64,000 nt of DNA from G965232465 sp965276005. GTDB taxonomy: Bacteria > Pseudomonadota > Alphaproteobacteria > JAQWUY01. The position numbers and the translations under genes are program-made. The DNA is taken from positions 1,178,001 to 1,242,000 of the forward strand of contig OZ254962.1 of NCBI GenBank assembly GCA_965276005.1. Direction: 5' to 3'. Below, in pieces: positions 26,965-36,673 of this stretch. Under the pieces are notes generated by a model, which saw only the letters and a program-made list of their open reading frames with translations, was not told the DNA's origin and ran no database searches. Position 1 is the first letter of the stretch, and every line of letters begins with the position of its first letter.

Positions 26965-28719
26965 ATGAAATTGCTTGAAAATATACATTTTTCCTATAAC
27001 TCTGGTTTGGACTATGACACCCCGTTGTTTTGCGGTCTGTCGTTGGACGGGGCGTGGGGCGATATTATTACCATTATGGGGCGAAGCGGTTGTGGCAAGT
27101 CGACTTTGTTACACTTGATGAACGGTATTTTAACCCCCGATAACGGCACGGTGCATACGCAGGGAAAAACTGTCGCTACCGTCTTTCAAGACAACCGCTT
27201 GGTGGCGTGGAAAACCATCGGCGACAATATCGCATTGGGGGCAAAAGCCTATGGACGGACGGTAACTGATGACGATATTTGCGATGCCCTAACTTTTGTC
27301 GGGTTATCGCCTGATTTACAACATACATACCCAAAAGTACTAAGCGGCGGTATGGCAAAACGAGTGGGTACGGCACGGGCGTTGCTGTGCCGCCCGGATA
27401 TATTGCTGATCGATGAATCGTTTAATGGGCTGGATGTGGCACTGAAAAAAGATCTTATGATTCGCATTGCCAGCTATATTAAAACCCATCAAAAAATGGC
27501 TATTTGCATCACCCACAACAGCGATGAAGCGGTACGCATATCAGACATTATTTACGAAATGCGGGGTATGCCAGCGGCAATAACCCCCATACACCACATA
27601 GAAATCCCTTATAACAACAGGAGTGAAACCATGATTTTAAAAGCACAACACCACATGCAGCAGAATATAAAACAACAAAATGCCCCGCCATTTATGAAAT
27701 ACGGCTTTGTCTGTGGCTGTAAACACGACCACATCGATGGGTTTCGCCAGCTGATGGCGAATAGCGGTTGGCGAGTCTGTTACATTGCCGATACTGCCCC
27801 CTTTACATATCCTGAACACCGCCCGGATGTAGTGATTGTCCGCAACAACCACCCACAGTTCGAGGACATCGTTCGCCACTACCATACGACCATCACCCGT
27901 ATTTTATGTATCAGTCGCCCGCCCGCCCATATGATCGAACAATTCGGCTTTGTCAAACAGGACAAGACCGTTATATCGTTAAAAAAGTGGTGGGGCTGGG
28001 ATTGTTTATATGACGATTTAATCGCCCCTATTGCTGCGGAGCCTGTACAAACGGTAACTATTGGGCATAATTGGGTGATGACCGTGTGTGCGGGGTCTAC
28101 AGACACAGGGGCGGGACTGTGCCGTGCCCCCGATAGGGGCACCGAAGGGGGACGGACTTTGCCCGATGCGGGGGCGTTACACCGCTTTACCTTGCGGCAG
28201 CTAGCAGAGCGGGCGTTAAGCGATGACGACTTAAACCGAGCGGTGGGCATATCGGCAATAAATGCCCATTATAACCGCCACATACAAGGGGACACCCGCC
28301 CCGAATCGTGGGGGTTTAGACCGTTAAGAGAATGCCACGGCGACAAGGCAAGTGTGGGATTTTTCCCCGCCTCTTTAAACATTTTGCCCGATTTAAAAGT
28401 TATCGAACGGGAACCCAAACAAGGACAATACAGTGCAGAGCAAGCAGACACCATATTACCACAAATGGATTTTGTCATCATCACCGCCCAAACTCTCATG
28501 AATGGGTCATTGCCCCGCTTGTTATTTTTGGCACAAAACGCCGATGTGATGGTGCTGGGTCCCACCCTGCCGATGACCGATATATGGAAAACATACGGCG
28601 TACGATGGGTCTGTGCCACCCATGTAACCGATAACACAGCCATGCACAGCTTTATCAGTCAAGGAGGACAGATGTTGTTACTCGACCACCAAGCCGTAAA
28701 AATGTCCCGTGAATTTTAA
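26965..28719 (+). CDS. ABC ATPase fused to a DUF4213/DUF364 metal-chelation-type domain
   Basis: A 584-residue fusion. Residues 1-210 are an SsuB/TauB-type ATPase with Walker A GRSGCGKST (39-47), Q-loop Gln75, signature LSGGM (126-130), Walker B ILLIDE (146-151) and H-loop His184. Residues about 240-584 match the DUF4213 plus DUF364 pair, seen in PASLNILPDLKVIEREP, LPQMDFVIITAQTLMNGSLPRLL and VMVLGPTLPM. DUF364 proteins are described as putative heavy-metal chelation proteins. An AGGAG at 27619-27623 precedes an in-frame ATG at 27631 (Met223), exactly at the domain junction, so the C-terminal part might also be made alone. The link with a NitT-type importer suggests uptake of a metal chelate or a metal-binding ligand. 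Confidence 0.82.
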   Translation: MKLLENIHFSYNSGLDYDTPLFCGLSLDGAWGDIITIMGRSGCGKSTLLHLMNGILTPDNGTVHTQGKTVATVFQDNRLVAWKTIGDNIALGAKAYGRTVTDDDICDALTFVGLSPDLQHTYPKVLSGGMAKRVGTARALLCRPDILLIDESFNGLDVALKKDLMIRIASYIKTHQKMAICITHNSDEAVRISDIIYEMRGMPAAITPIHHIEIPYNNRSETMILKAQHHMQQNIKQQNAPPFMKYGFVCGCKHDHIDGFRQLMANSGWRVCYIADTAPFTYPEHRPDVVIVRNNHPQFEDIVRHYHTTITRILCISRPPAHMIEQFGFVKQDKTVISLKKWWGWDCLYDDLIAPIAAEPVQTVTIGHNWVMTVCAGSTDTGAGLCRAPDRGTEGGRTLPDAGALHRFTLRQLAERALSDDDLNRAVGISAINAHYNRHIQGDTRPESWGFRPLRECHGDKASVGFFPASLNILPDLKVIEREPKQGQYSAEQADTILPQMDFVIITAQTLMNGSLPRLLFLAQNADVMVLGPTLPMTDIWKTYGVRWVCATHVTDNTAMHSFISQGGQMLLLDHQAVKMSREF

Positions 28720-28734
28720 CAAAGGATCAGAAAC

Positions 28735-29040
28735 ATGGATAAAATATACAAAATGCCCCCCCTGCCAACAGATGTTACATGGTACCGCACAGTCGGCACT
28801 TGGCGGGGCGACAAAATCCCCAAAGGGCTATTCCAAAAACACAACACCGCACAAGGGGTATGGGGACGGATAACCGTACTACAAGGAGCAATGGAATACT
28901 ACGATTACGCCACCGATAGCAGTATCATTTTACACCAAAATCAACAGGGCGTCATCCCCACACAACGCTGGCACCACATAAAAATCCCTGCGGGCGTACC
29001 CCCCGAACAGGTGCAAATTAAGCTGGATTTTTATCGATGA
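28735..29040 (+). CDS. DUF1971 protein
   Basis: A 101-residue protein matching DUF1971, a small cupin-like beta fold. Diagnostic parts are MPPLPTDVTWYRTVGTW, the IPKGLFQKHNTAQGVWGRITVL run and HHIKIPAGVPPEQVQIKLDFYR at the end. DUF1971 occurs alone or fused to TehB-like or oxygen/NO-related domains; the molecular role is unknown. AAAGGA precedes the ATG, 15 bp after the ATPase fusion, so it is the last gene of the operon behind the FNR-type box. It converges on the sacsin-like gene 6 bp away. Confidence 0.8.
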   Translation: MDKIYKMPPLPTDVTWYRTVGTWRGDKIPKGLFQKHNTAQGVWGRITVLQGAMEYYDYATDSSIILHQNQQGVIPTQRWHHIKIPAGVPPEQVQIKLDFYR

Positions 29041-29046
29041 TATGTG

Positions 29047-32000
29047 TTATGAAATGTGGAGCAATTCGTAAATTACTTTAAACTCATTTGGTTTTTTATT
29101 ATTCTCAATGTGTTGAAAAGCATTTTTTGATATTCGATAACATTTATTGTTGTCTATATCAACAAGAAAAATTTCATAGTTTTTTTGGTATTCTTTTGCA
29201 AATTTATATTGGTTTTTCGAAATAAAAAATTCCCCGTTGGACAAAACTTTTACCTCTACCTTTTTCCAATTTTCACCGTTGTAATACTCTATGTCATATC
29301 CGGCACTATCATCATCTTTTGATATATGCCTTACATTGTCTTCGTCATATTGTTGTTTTAAAGATTGTAGTGCTATTTGTTCCGCCCTGTCCCCTCGTTT
29401 TTTGCGTTCTTGCTGTTGTCTTTGTGAATGTCTACGACCACCCGTTTTTGTTTTTGTTGTATTATCAATAGAAAATTCTGGCTTTGTAAGCTCTGTATCT
29501 ATAATATCGGGTATTATATCATTATCTGTTACTGTACCCAAATCATCCATTACATCTGTCTTGTCATCAGATGAACATTGGTTTATTATGCTTCGTATTT
29601 TATCATCTACATTTTTAAAACATAACAGACTGTTAAGATCTTCATTTTCTAGGTTGTTCGGGTATCTTTGTTTATTGTTTTTTACAATTTCTCGCCAATC
29701 TGTTTGTGTAGGTTGGACACCCTGTATATAGTCAAAATGTTTATTTATATACTGTTCAACGATATTATCATAATCGATTGTAAAAGTATCTTTATTATTT
29801 TTAGATTTGTCTTGAATATATTCTCTGTAATTGGCTTCTTTATAATAAGTGCATTTTTCTATAAATTGTTGTTTTTGGTCATGATCTTCACAATATTGAT
29901 ATATTTTTCTTACGACATTTTCTTTTTGGGTACCAAACTTTTGTTGTAATTGTTCTACATGGTATTGTTTAAAATTTAGTTTGTTATCATTTGGCAATTT
30001 ACCATTTAACTCGTCGGGCGATATTTGCAATTTTTTCGATAGAGTAATAACCTTATCTGTGTCGTTGGATAGGTTTTCGTAGCTTATATTTTCAATATCT
30101 GAATCAAGCCCCAAGTCCCATTTTATCCGGTTGGCTATGTCTATGTCGGCTTGTTTTTTATCATCAAAAATATGAGAATGTGATTTATTTGATATATTGT
30201 ATATACACCGCCAAAATATAATCATTTCGCTATCTTTCCCCAGTGCCTTATGTGCTTTTTTTAGTGCCTCATCCCCTAATTCATGTATAGTTTTCTTTTT
30301 TATATAGGCTTCTTCTTTGTCTAACATATCGCCAACATATTCTACACTTTCAACATCAAATGCTAAACCCAAAATATCCGCAAAGGCGGTTTGAAATTCA
30401 TACTCTGAACATATACCTTGCCAACTTGCATCCGCATTTACTTTTATATAATGGGTATCTCTATCTGTGATATAATCATAGTTTTCTAAATCATCACCAT
30501 CGCTGATTTCAATAACACTACACAACTTAATTCGGATATTTTTAAGCTTTTTTAATTGGTTTTCATATTCTGTATCACTGTCAATATTTTGGCATCGGTA
30601 TGCCAATATATAAGGTGTTAATTGTTTAAATTTTTCGTAAAACTGTTTTGTTATGCTTTTATGCTCTTCCACCTTGTTTACGGTCATACTGAATAGGGGT
30701 TCTTGAATGCCAAAAAATGCACATACTTGATTTTTACCCACCCTTTTAGGTAAGTATATGATTGCATGGTTTTTCAAAATATACTTAGGCAGTTTTCTAT
30801 CCGAATAATATACTTCTTGTGGATCAAAATATGCGAGTTGGTCATCTTTTTTCGCCAATAGATCTATATTAGCATCTTGTAATGCCGTTCTATTTTTACT
30901 ATAATGTCTAACACATTTCTCATATAAAGTTTGTATACCTTGTATAATCTCCTTTTCAGATCGCTCTTGTAGCAGTTGTCTTACCCTTTCAATGGATAAT
31001 TCATGAAAATGTTCCACCGCCCCAATTTTTAATAAAATATTGTCTATATCCCTTTCTGATGTGTTTGTTTTTTCGATAATATATTCATAATCAATTTGAA
31101 AATCATTATAACCTTTACCGTCAATTAAGTAATCTTTAAAAATGCTTGTTTGTTGCATCTGCCATGCAATGTAGGAATATTTCACTTCAGAATTTCCATT
31201 TGCATATTGTTTATCTTTACTATACCAAATAGTTTGAGCTGATAATATTAGTTTATTTAGGTCTTTGTGTAACAGAAACCACAATAATATTTTTTCTAAT
31301 CCCTTATCTTGTACCTTGATATTATTTATAATTTTCTCTAATTTTTGTACTGTTTCGCTATCGGTCGAATAACAACCATTATATTCAGGTATATTTTGCA
31401 AGCATTTTTTAACATATGCAGAATCATTAGGATCTTTTTCCATTTTCGGAAACTTATTAACCCCTAACCACATAAAAAATCCTTCTATATGTGTATATGA
31501 GATATTTTTCTCTGTTTCCAATTCAAAATATTTATGAGATTTCAAATATTGTTCTGCCGTAAATACACCATCAAATATAAGTTGGGTGTTTGCGTTTGGC
31601 AAATATAAATATTCTGCGTTTTGAACTTCCCCCTTTTCATTTAGCAAGGGAACACTGCGTTCAATTTGTGTGCTTTCGAATAGATTATAATTCTTATATA
31701 AACATTGCACCATTTGTTTGATAATACTTGCCTTATCAGGTGCGTTTTCTAATTCATTTTTTGTTTGGCTGATAATTTTTTCTATCACGGGGCGGGGTTC
31801 ATAACTATGAACTTTGCCTATGTCTTTTAGTTGGCATTGTAAATTCCTTGCTTTATCAGAGTCTGCAATATTAAATTGTTTTATCAGTGCATCAAATAAA
31901 TCCTGATGCATAAAAGTTATATTAATATAATTTGGTAGTTCAATACTGGCATCTTTTGAAGCGGGTGTAAATATATCTGTATCATAATTAATAATTTTTT

Positions 32001-33405
32001 TATGACTATCCAAAAATATAGATATATCTTTTATTTCATTGGAATGCAGAATATGTATTAATTCGGCTCTGTGGTCTATATTCTCAATCCTTTTACTTAA
32101 TGCGTTCATATCATCAGTATTAAAATCTTTATACGCAAGGGGCGAACACCCTCTAAACGCTTTTATCAGACTTTCCATTTCGCCGTCAGGTATTAGCAAA
32201 TTGGGGAATAAATCTTTATTGTTCGTTTTTACGACAAAGGCAGACAGCTGCTGATTGTAAATTGTATCCTTTAATTTTCTAAATTTTCCATCTGTGCAGG
32301 GGAAAATTCTTAAATGTCTTTTATATCGCTCTAATTTTTTATAAAATCCCAAATTCTCTAAAATACCAGGGGATCCATCATATTGAAACATTCTTAACGC
32401 ATGTGTTGGTATGTCTTTTTGGGCGATTTCTTCGGCTGTTTTGACGATTAGTTTTGCCAATTTAGATAGAACCCATTTATTTTTCTTACTGTCATTTAGG
32501 TCATTTCTAGAACTGTTTAAATCAAATGTGCCATGCACTATAAATGGCATTGCTATGCCGACTCTTGTAGGAAAATACGAAAATAATCGTTTTTCATTAT
32601 TTTTCATGTCATCAGAAAAAGCGATTTTTACCTGATATTTTGTTTGTTCATCGTTTTCTCCTAGTATATCCTTTGGAAATGTCCCCTCTTTTTCACGAAC
32701 ATTCCACCTTTGTAATTTTGCTTTTTTGTGTTCTTTGATGATGTCATCATTGTCAATGTCAATTTTTATAGTATCAATATGGTTTAAAAACAGCATAAGT
32801 TCTGGCACTAATTCATTTAATTGTCCTTGTATATTTTGTTCATATTCCTTTATATACTTAATGATAATCGAAGTTGTAAAATTCGAATGCACATCCTTAT
32901 ATTCTTCAATTTCTGGAATAGCAAAAAATGCAAGCCCTGTTTTATGCTGTTGCCTTTGTTCTTTACTAAACATACTTTTATAAATGCAATCGGCAATGTC
33001 CCTGGAAAAAGTTATCTTTACCCCATTTGTAATGATACCGATTTCTTCACTCCAAGTTACCAAAGAACGAAATCCAAGCCCTTTATTGCCAATGTATTTT
33101 TCCCCTTTTTTTGGGCTTCGATTGGGAATCATTAAAGATTTAATCCCTTCTATTGAAAAAGGTGTACAATCGGTACCGCCATTCGATATTTTCAAAGTTG
33201 ATTTTTCAGTATCCAATTCGATGGATACACAAGTAGATTTTTCATCATCCGCATTTTGCAATAATTCCAAAAGTTGCCGCCCATTATATTCTTTCGCACT
33301 TTCCTTTTCCCCATTAAATCTAGATTCCATGTCGTCGGGATTTTCTTTATAAAGCTTTTTCCGCTTATCTACGACTTTCTCAATTTCTTGTTTAAAATCT
33401 GTCAT
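29047..33405 (-). CDS. Sacsin-like GHKL ATPase with C-terminal DUF3883 nuclease-like domain
   Basis: A 1452-residue protein. The ATG at 33405, behind CAGGA, is preferred to an upstream GTG at 33429. The N-terminus is an HSP90/sacsin-type ATPase: N box ELLQNADD, ISNGGTDC, and the glycine lid IGNKGLGFRS. The long middle (about 250-1330) has no motif I recognise. The C-terminal 100 residues match DUF3883, a PD-(D/E)xK-like fold, with GYDIEYYNG followed by VEVKV and FFISKNQYKFA. This layout recurs in bacterial defence islands. The gene is clearly more AT-rich than its neighbours, consistent with transfer. It stands alone between convergent and co-directional housekeeping genes. A defence role is inference. 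Confidence 0.75.
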   Translation of the reverse strand: MTDFKQEIEKVVDKRKKLYKENPDDMESRFNGEKESAKEYNGRQLLELLQNADDEKSTCVSIELDTEKSTLKISNGGTDCTPFSIEGIKSLMIPNRSPKKGEKYIGNKGLGFRSLVTWSEEIGIITNGVKITFSRDIADCIYKSMFSKEQRQQHKTGLAFFAIPEIEEYKDVHSNFTTSIIIKYIKEYEQNIQGQLNELVPELMLFLNHIDTIKIDIDNDDIIKEHKKAKLQRWNVREKEGTFPKDILGENDEQTKYQVKIAFSDDMKNNEKRLFSYFPTRVGIAMPFIVHGTFDLNSSRNDLNDSKKNKWVLSKLAKLIVKTAEEIAQKDIPTHALRMFQYDGSPGILENLGFYKKLERYKRHLRIFPCTDGKFRKLKDTIYNQQLSAFVVKTNNKDLFPNLLIPDGEMESLIKAFRGCSPLAYKDFNTDDMNALSKRIENIDHRAELIHILHSNEIKDISIFLDSHKKIINYDTDIFTPASKDASIELPNYINITFMHQDLFDALIKQFNIADSDKARNLQCQLKDIGKVHSYEPRPVIEKIISQTKNELENAPDKASIIKQMVQCLYKNYNLFESTQIERSVPLLNEKGEVQNAEYLYLPNANTQLIFDGVFTAEQYLKSHKYFELETEKNISYTHIEGFFMWLGVNKFPKMEKDPNDSAYVKKCLQNIPEYNGCYSTDSETVQKLEKIINNIKVQDKGLEKILLWFLLHKDLNKLILSAQTIWYSKDKQYANGNSEVKYSYIAWQMQQTSIFKDYLIDGKGYNDFQIDYEYIIEKTNTSERDIDNILLKIGAVEHFHELSIERVRQLLQERSEKEIIQGIQTLYEKCVRHYSKNRTALQDANIDLLAKKDDQLAYFDPQEVYYSDRKLPKYILKNHAIIYLPKRVGKNQVCAFFGIQEPLFSMTVNKVEEHKSITKQFYEKFKQLTPYILAYRCQNIDSDTEYENQLKKLKNIRIKLCSVIEISDGDDLENYDYITDRDTHYIKVNADASWQGICSEYEFQTAFADILGLAFDVESVEYVGDMLDKEEAYIKKKTIHELGDEALKKAHKALGKDSEMIIFWRCIYNISNKSHSHIFDDKKQADIDIANRIKWDLGLDSDIENISYENLSNDTDKVITLSKKLQISPDELNGKLPNDNKLNFKQYHVEQLQQKFGTQKENVVRKIYQYCEDHDQKQQFIEKCTYYKEANYREYIQDKSKNNKDTFTIDYDNIVEQYINKHFDYIQGVQPTQTDWREIVKNNKQRYPNNLENEDLNSLLCFKNVDDKIRSIINQCSSDDKTDVMDDLGTVTDNDIIPDIIDTELTKPEFSIDNTTKTKTGGRRHSQRQQQERKKRGDRAEQIALQSLKQQYDEDNVRHISKDDDSAGYDIEYYNGENWKKVEVKVLSNGEFFISKNQYKFAKEYQKNYEIFLVDIDNNKCYRISKNAFQHIENNKKPNEFKVIYELLHIS

Positions 33406-33538
33406 TTTATGTTTTCCTGATAATAACACCCTATATGTGGACTCGCTCCCATTTACTATACCATAAAACTACAATGTTAATCTAGATTTTATTGTTTAGT
33501 CTGGGTTTTTACTGTGATGTGCAAGCAGTCTAGCCCCC

Positions 33539-35323
33539 CTAAATATCAATGCGTTTTACATCGATGACCGTATCCATTTGGCTGATGGTTTCGATGACCG
33601 CATCGGGTATGCTTTCGTCCACTTCGAGGATACTCATGGCTTGCCCTGTGTCGCTGTATCTGCCTAAGGCGAACGACCCTATATTGACGCCTTGTTGTCC
33701 TAGTAAAGTTCCTAGCTGTCCTATGTGACCGGGGACATCGTGGTTTACTGTGTATAGCATGTGCGGGCAGAATTCGGTTTCTACTCGAATGCCATTGATG
33801 CTGATAAGGCGGGGGTTGTTGGCACCGAATAGGGATCCGCCGATGGATATTTGTTGTCCGGATGTCAACAAGATTTTTACATATATGGCGGTGTTATAGT
33901 CGCTGTCGGCTTGGTATTGGGTGATGGCAACATCGATGTTGCGGTCTTTAGCAATCAGCGGGGCGTTGACCACATTTACCGTGTCGTTAAACACGCCGAA
34001 CAAGCCGGACAGCACGGTTTGGGTAATGGGTTTTGCGTCCAGTTGTGCCGATGCCCCGCCCATTTCGATGGAAATGCCCCTGATGTGGGCGTTGCCCATC
34101 ACTTGCCCGGCAACCTTGCCCAAGTATGTTCCCAGCTCCATATACGGGTATACTTTTTGGGCGTCTTCAGCGGTAACAGAAGGCATGTTCAGGGCGTGGC
34201 GAATGCCGCCGTTTATCAAGTAATCGCTCATTTGTTCAGCAACTTGTAGGGCGACATTTTCTTGTGCCTCTGTGGTCGATGCCCCCAAGTGGGGGGTTAC
34301 GATAACTTTGTCGTGTCCGAACAACATATTTTCTGTTGCCGGTTCGACTTCGAACACATCTAAGGCGGCCCCTGCCACTTTGCCGCTGTTTAAAGCGTCC
34401 AGCAAGTCCGCCTCATTGATGATACCGCCTCTGGCACAGTTGATAATACGGACACCATCCTTACACTTTGCCAACGATTGGGCGTTTAAAATATTTTTGG
34501 TGCTGTCGGTTAAGGGGGTATGGACGCTGATAAAGTCCGCCTGTGCCAACAATGCGTCGAGGCTGTCCGCCCGTTGTACGCCGATTTCTTTTGCCCGTGT
34601 TTCTGACAAGAACGGGTCGTACGCTATCACTTTCATACGGATGCCCAATGCCCGGTTGGCAACGATAGAGCCGATATTGCCAACGCCGATTAAGCCCAAT
34701 ACTTTACGGGTCAGCTCCACCCCGACAAAGTGTTTCTTTTCCCATTTACCTAAGTGCGTAGATTGATTGGCTTGGGGAATCGAGCGGGCTAAGGCAAACA
34801 TCATGGCAATCGCATGTTCAGCGGTGGTGATAGAATTGCCAAACGGTGTATTCATAACAATCACACCGTTTTTACTGGCGTGGGCGATGTCCACATTGTC
34901 GACGCCAATACCTGCCCGTCCAACGACTCGCAAGCGGCGGGCTTTGTCCAGCACCTCAGCGGTCACTTTAGTACTGGATCGAATGGCAAGCCCATCATAA
35001 TCGCCAATACTGTCCATCAGCTGCTTGGGAGATAAACCCACTTTTACATCCACTTGCACCCCCGCCTGTTCGAATATTTTCACCGCCATCGGCGACAGGT
35101 CATCGGCAATCAACACTCTTACCCCGCCGGAGTTTTGAAATTCTGCGGGAATAGGGATATTGTTTTTTTCTGCCACCGTTAAAATCTCTTTCATCCGCCA
35201 TTCGGGAATGCGTTTTTTCTGTTTCCACCCCTGTACGGTGGTGGGGTTTTTGTGTCCTAGCAATCGTGCCATAGCACTCATACCGCCAAAGTTTTCAATC
35301 AATTTTTCGATATAATGTGTCAT
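33539..35323 (-). CDS. serA: D-3-phosphoglycerate dehydrogenase with extra N-terminal helix-turn-helix domain
   Basis: A 594-residue protein. The ATG at 35323 follows GAAAGGA, 17 bp after the serC stop. Residues about 67-594 are a complete long-form SerA: Rossmann motif LGLIGVGNIGS, the NAD-site INCARGGIINEADLL, the catalytic-histidine segment VIVTPHLGASTTEAQENV, an intervening domain, and a C-terminal ACT domain. It oxidises 3-phosphoglycerate in the first step of serine synthesis. Residues 1-62 are not part of SerA: MSAMARLLGHKNPTTVQGWK followed by RIPEWRMKEILTVAEKNNI is a YdaS/Cro-like helix-turn-helix. No frame break separates the two parts. The extra domain may bind DNA, perhaps for autoregulation. 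Confidence 0.93.
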   Translation of the reverse strand: MTHYIEKLIENFGGMSAMARLLGHKNPTTVQGWKQKKRIPEWRMKEILTVAEKNNIPIPAEFQNSGGVRVLIADDLSPMAVKIFEQAGVQVDVKVGLSPKQLMDSIGDYDGLAIRSSTKVTAEVLDKARRLRVVGRAGIGVDNVDIAHASKNGVIVMNTPFGNSITTAEHAIAMMFALARSIPQANQSTHLGKWEKKHFVGVELTRKVLGLIGVGNIGSIVANRALGIRMKVIAYDPFLSETRAKEIGVQRADSLDALLAQADFISVHTPLTDSTKNILNAQSLAKCKDGVRIINCARGGIINEADLLDALNSGKVAGAALDVFEVEPATENMLFGHDKVIVTPHLGASTTEAQENVALQVAEQMSDYLINGGIRHALNMPSVTAEDAQKVYPYMELGTYLGKVAGQVMGNAHIRGISIEMGGASAQLDAKPITQTVLSGLFGVFNDTVNVVNAPLIAKDRNIDVAITQYQADSDYNTAIYVKILLTSGQQISIGGSLFGANNPRLISINGIRVETEFCPHMLYTVNHDVPGHIGQLGTLLGQQGVNIGSFALGRYSDTGQAMSILEVDESIPDAVIETISQMDTVIDVKRIDI

Positions 35324-35340
35324 TTTTAATGGTCCTTTCA

Positions 35341-36465
35341 TTATGTTTGTACTGTGTGGTACGCCCATTCGATCCACTCTGTCAAGATACGAATGTCCTG
35401 TGTTTCGACTGTCGGACCGCCCCAAATACGCAGTCCCGCTGGAGCATCTCGATACGCCCCAATGTCGTAAGCAACATCGCAGTTTTCGAGTAAGGCACAC
35501 AGCGGTTTTGCCGCTTTCGCATTTTGTAAAACCAAACACATAGCGGTACTCGATCGAGTGGCGGCATTGGTGGCTAAGAACCGCACCCAATCTGTGCGGT
35601 CTACCCAATCGGTTAGTACCGCCAAATTTTCATAACTGCGGTGCTGTAATGCGGATTGTCCACCGATTTTATCCACCCAGCGATAACACGCCAACAGGTC
35701 TTCTACACACAGCATCGAGGGGGTGTTAATGGTTGCCCCCTTAAATATACCTTCGATAAGTGTGCCGTTTTTGCACATGCGAAAGATTTTTGGCAGGGGG
35801 CGATAGGTGTGGTTTGCCGCCTCGATACGGGCAACCGCATGCGGGCTTAGCACAATCATACCGTGTGCCCCTTCACCGCCTAAGGCTTTTTGCCACGACC
35901 AAGTGGTAATGTCCAATTTTTGCCAATCGAGATTTTCCACAAACACCGCCGAAGTGGCATCGCATAGGGTTACACCCGTTCGTTCAGTGGAAATCCAATC
36001 CGTGTTCGGCACCCGCACCCCAGAAGTGGTGCCATTGTATGTAAACACCATATCCCGATCGGCGGTGTGTACCAATTCAGGTAAATCGCCATAAGGGGCT
36101 CGTATAATATTACAATCCGTCAATTTTAATTGCTGTGTAATGTCCGATGCCCACCCCGACCCAAAGCTTTCCCAAGCGTATACATCGACACCAACCCCGT
36201 TGTGTAACACCGACCACAACGCCATTTCCACTGCCCCTGTGTCCGATGCCGGCACAATGCCGATTCTGTAATCGGCGGGAATATCCAATATGCGGCGGGT
36301 GTGGTCGATAACCTGTTGTAGCCGCTGTTTGGCAAGGGTCGATCGGTGCGACCTGCCCAAACAATCCAAGTGCAAATGCCCAATGTCCCAGCCGGGATAT
36401 TTGGCACAAGGACCAGAAGAAAAATCGGCACAATGCGGTTTTACAGTCGGTTTTTCATATGTCAT
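35341..36465 (-). CDS. serC: Phosphoserine aminotransferase
   Basis: A 374-residue class V aminotransferase that converts 3-phosphohydroxypyruvate and glutamate to phosphoserine. It has the N-terminal DFSSGPCAKYPGW and the PLP-lysine region DITTWSWQKALGGEGAHGM. The length and motifs fit the alphaproteobacterial SerC type. GAAAGGA precedes the ATG. It is first in a serC-serA operon and divergent from serB, so all three serine genes share one control region. Confidence 0.95.
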   Translation of the reverse strand: MTYEKPTVKPHCADFSSGPCAKYPGWDIGHLHLDCLGRSHRSTLAKQRLQQVIDHTRRILDIPADYRIGIVPASDTGAVEMALWSVLHNGVGVDVYAWESFGSGWASDITQQLKLTDCNIIRAPYGDLPELVHTADRDMVFTYNGTTSGVRVPNTDWISTERTGVTLCDATSAVFVENLDWQKLDITTWSWQKALGGEGAHGMIVLSPHAVARIEAANHTYRPLPKIFRMCKNGTLIEGIFKGATINTPSMLCVEDLLACYRWVDKIGGQSALQHRSYENLAVLTDWVDRTDWVRFLATNAATRSSTAMCLVLQNAKAAKPLCALLENCDVAYDIGAYRDAPAGLRIWGGPTVETQDIRILTEWIEWAYHTVQT

Positions 36466-36572
36466 ATGTACATCCTTTCGTGGCTACACTATTATATTTA
36501 CAAAAATCGTATACTACATTTACGATATATATACGCAAATGTCAACAGGAAAATTACGATTTTCGTATTTTT

Positions 36573-36603
36573 TTGACTCCTGCTGGTAAAAATGTGCTAT
36601 ACT
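36573..36603 (+). promoter_or_regulatory. Probable serB promoter with extended -10
   Basis: TATACT at 36598-36603 is preceded by TG in the extended -10 position; TTGACT at 36573-36578 is 19 bp upstream, longer than ideal. The 208-bp serC-serB gap also contains several short palindromes such as TACGATTTTCGTA. Confidence 0.45.
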
Positions 36604-36673
36604 CCGCTTGGTAGTACCCGTAATATGCGGTGCTATAACGGTTTTCATCTATATATTAGGGACATGCAAGACA

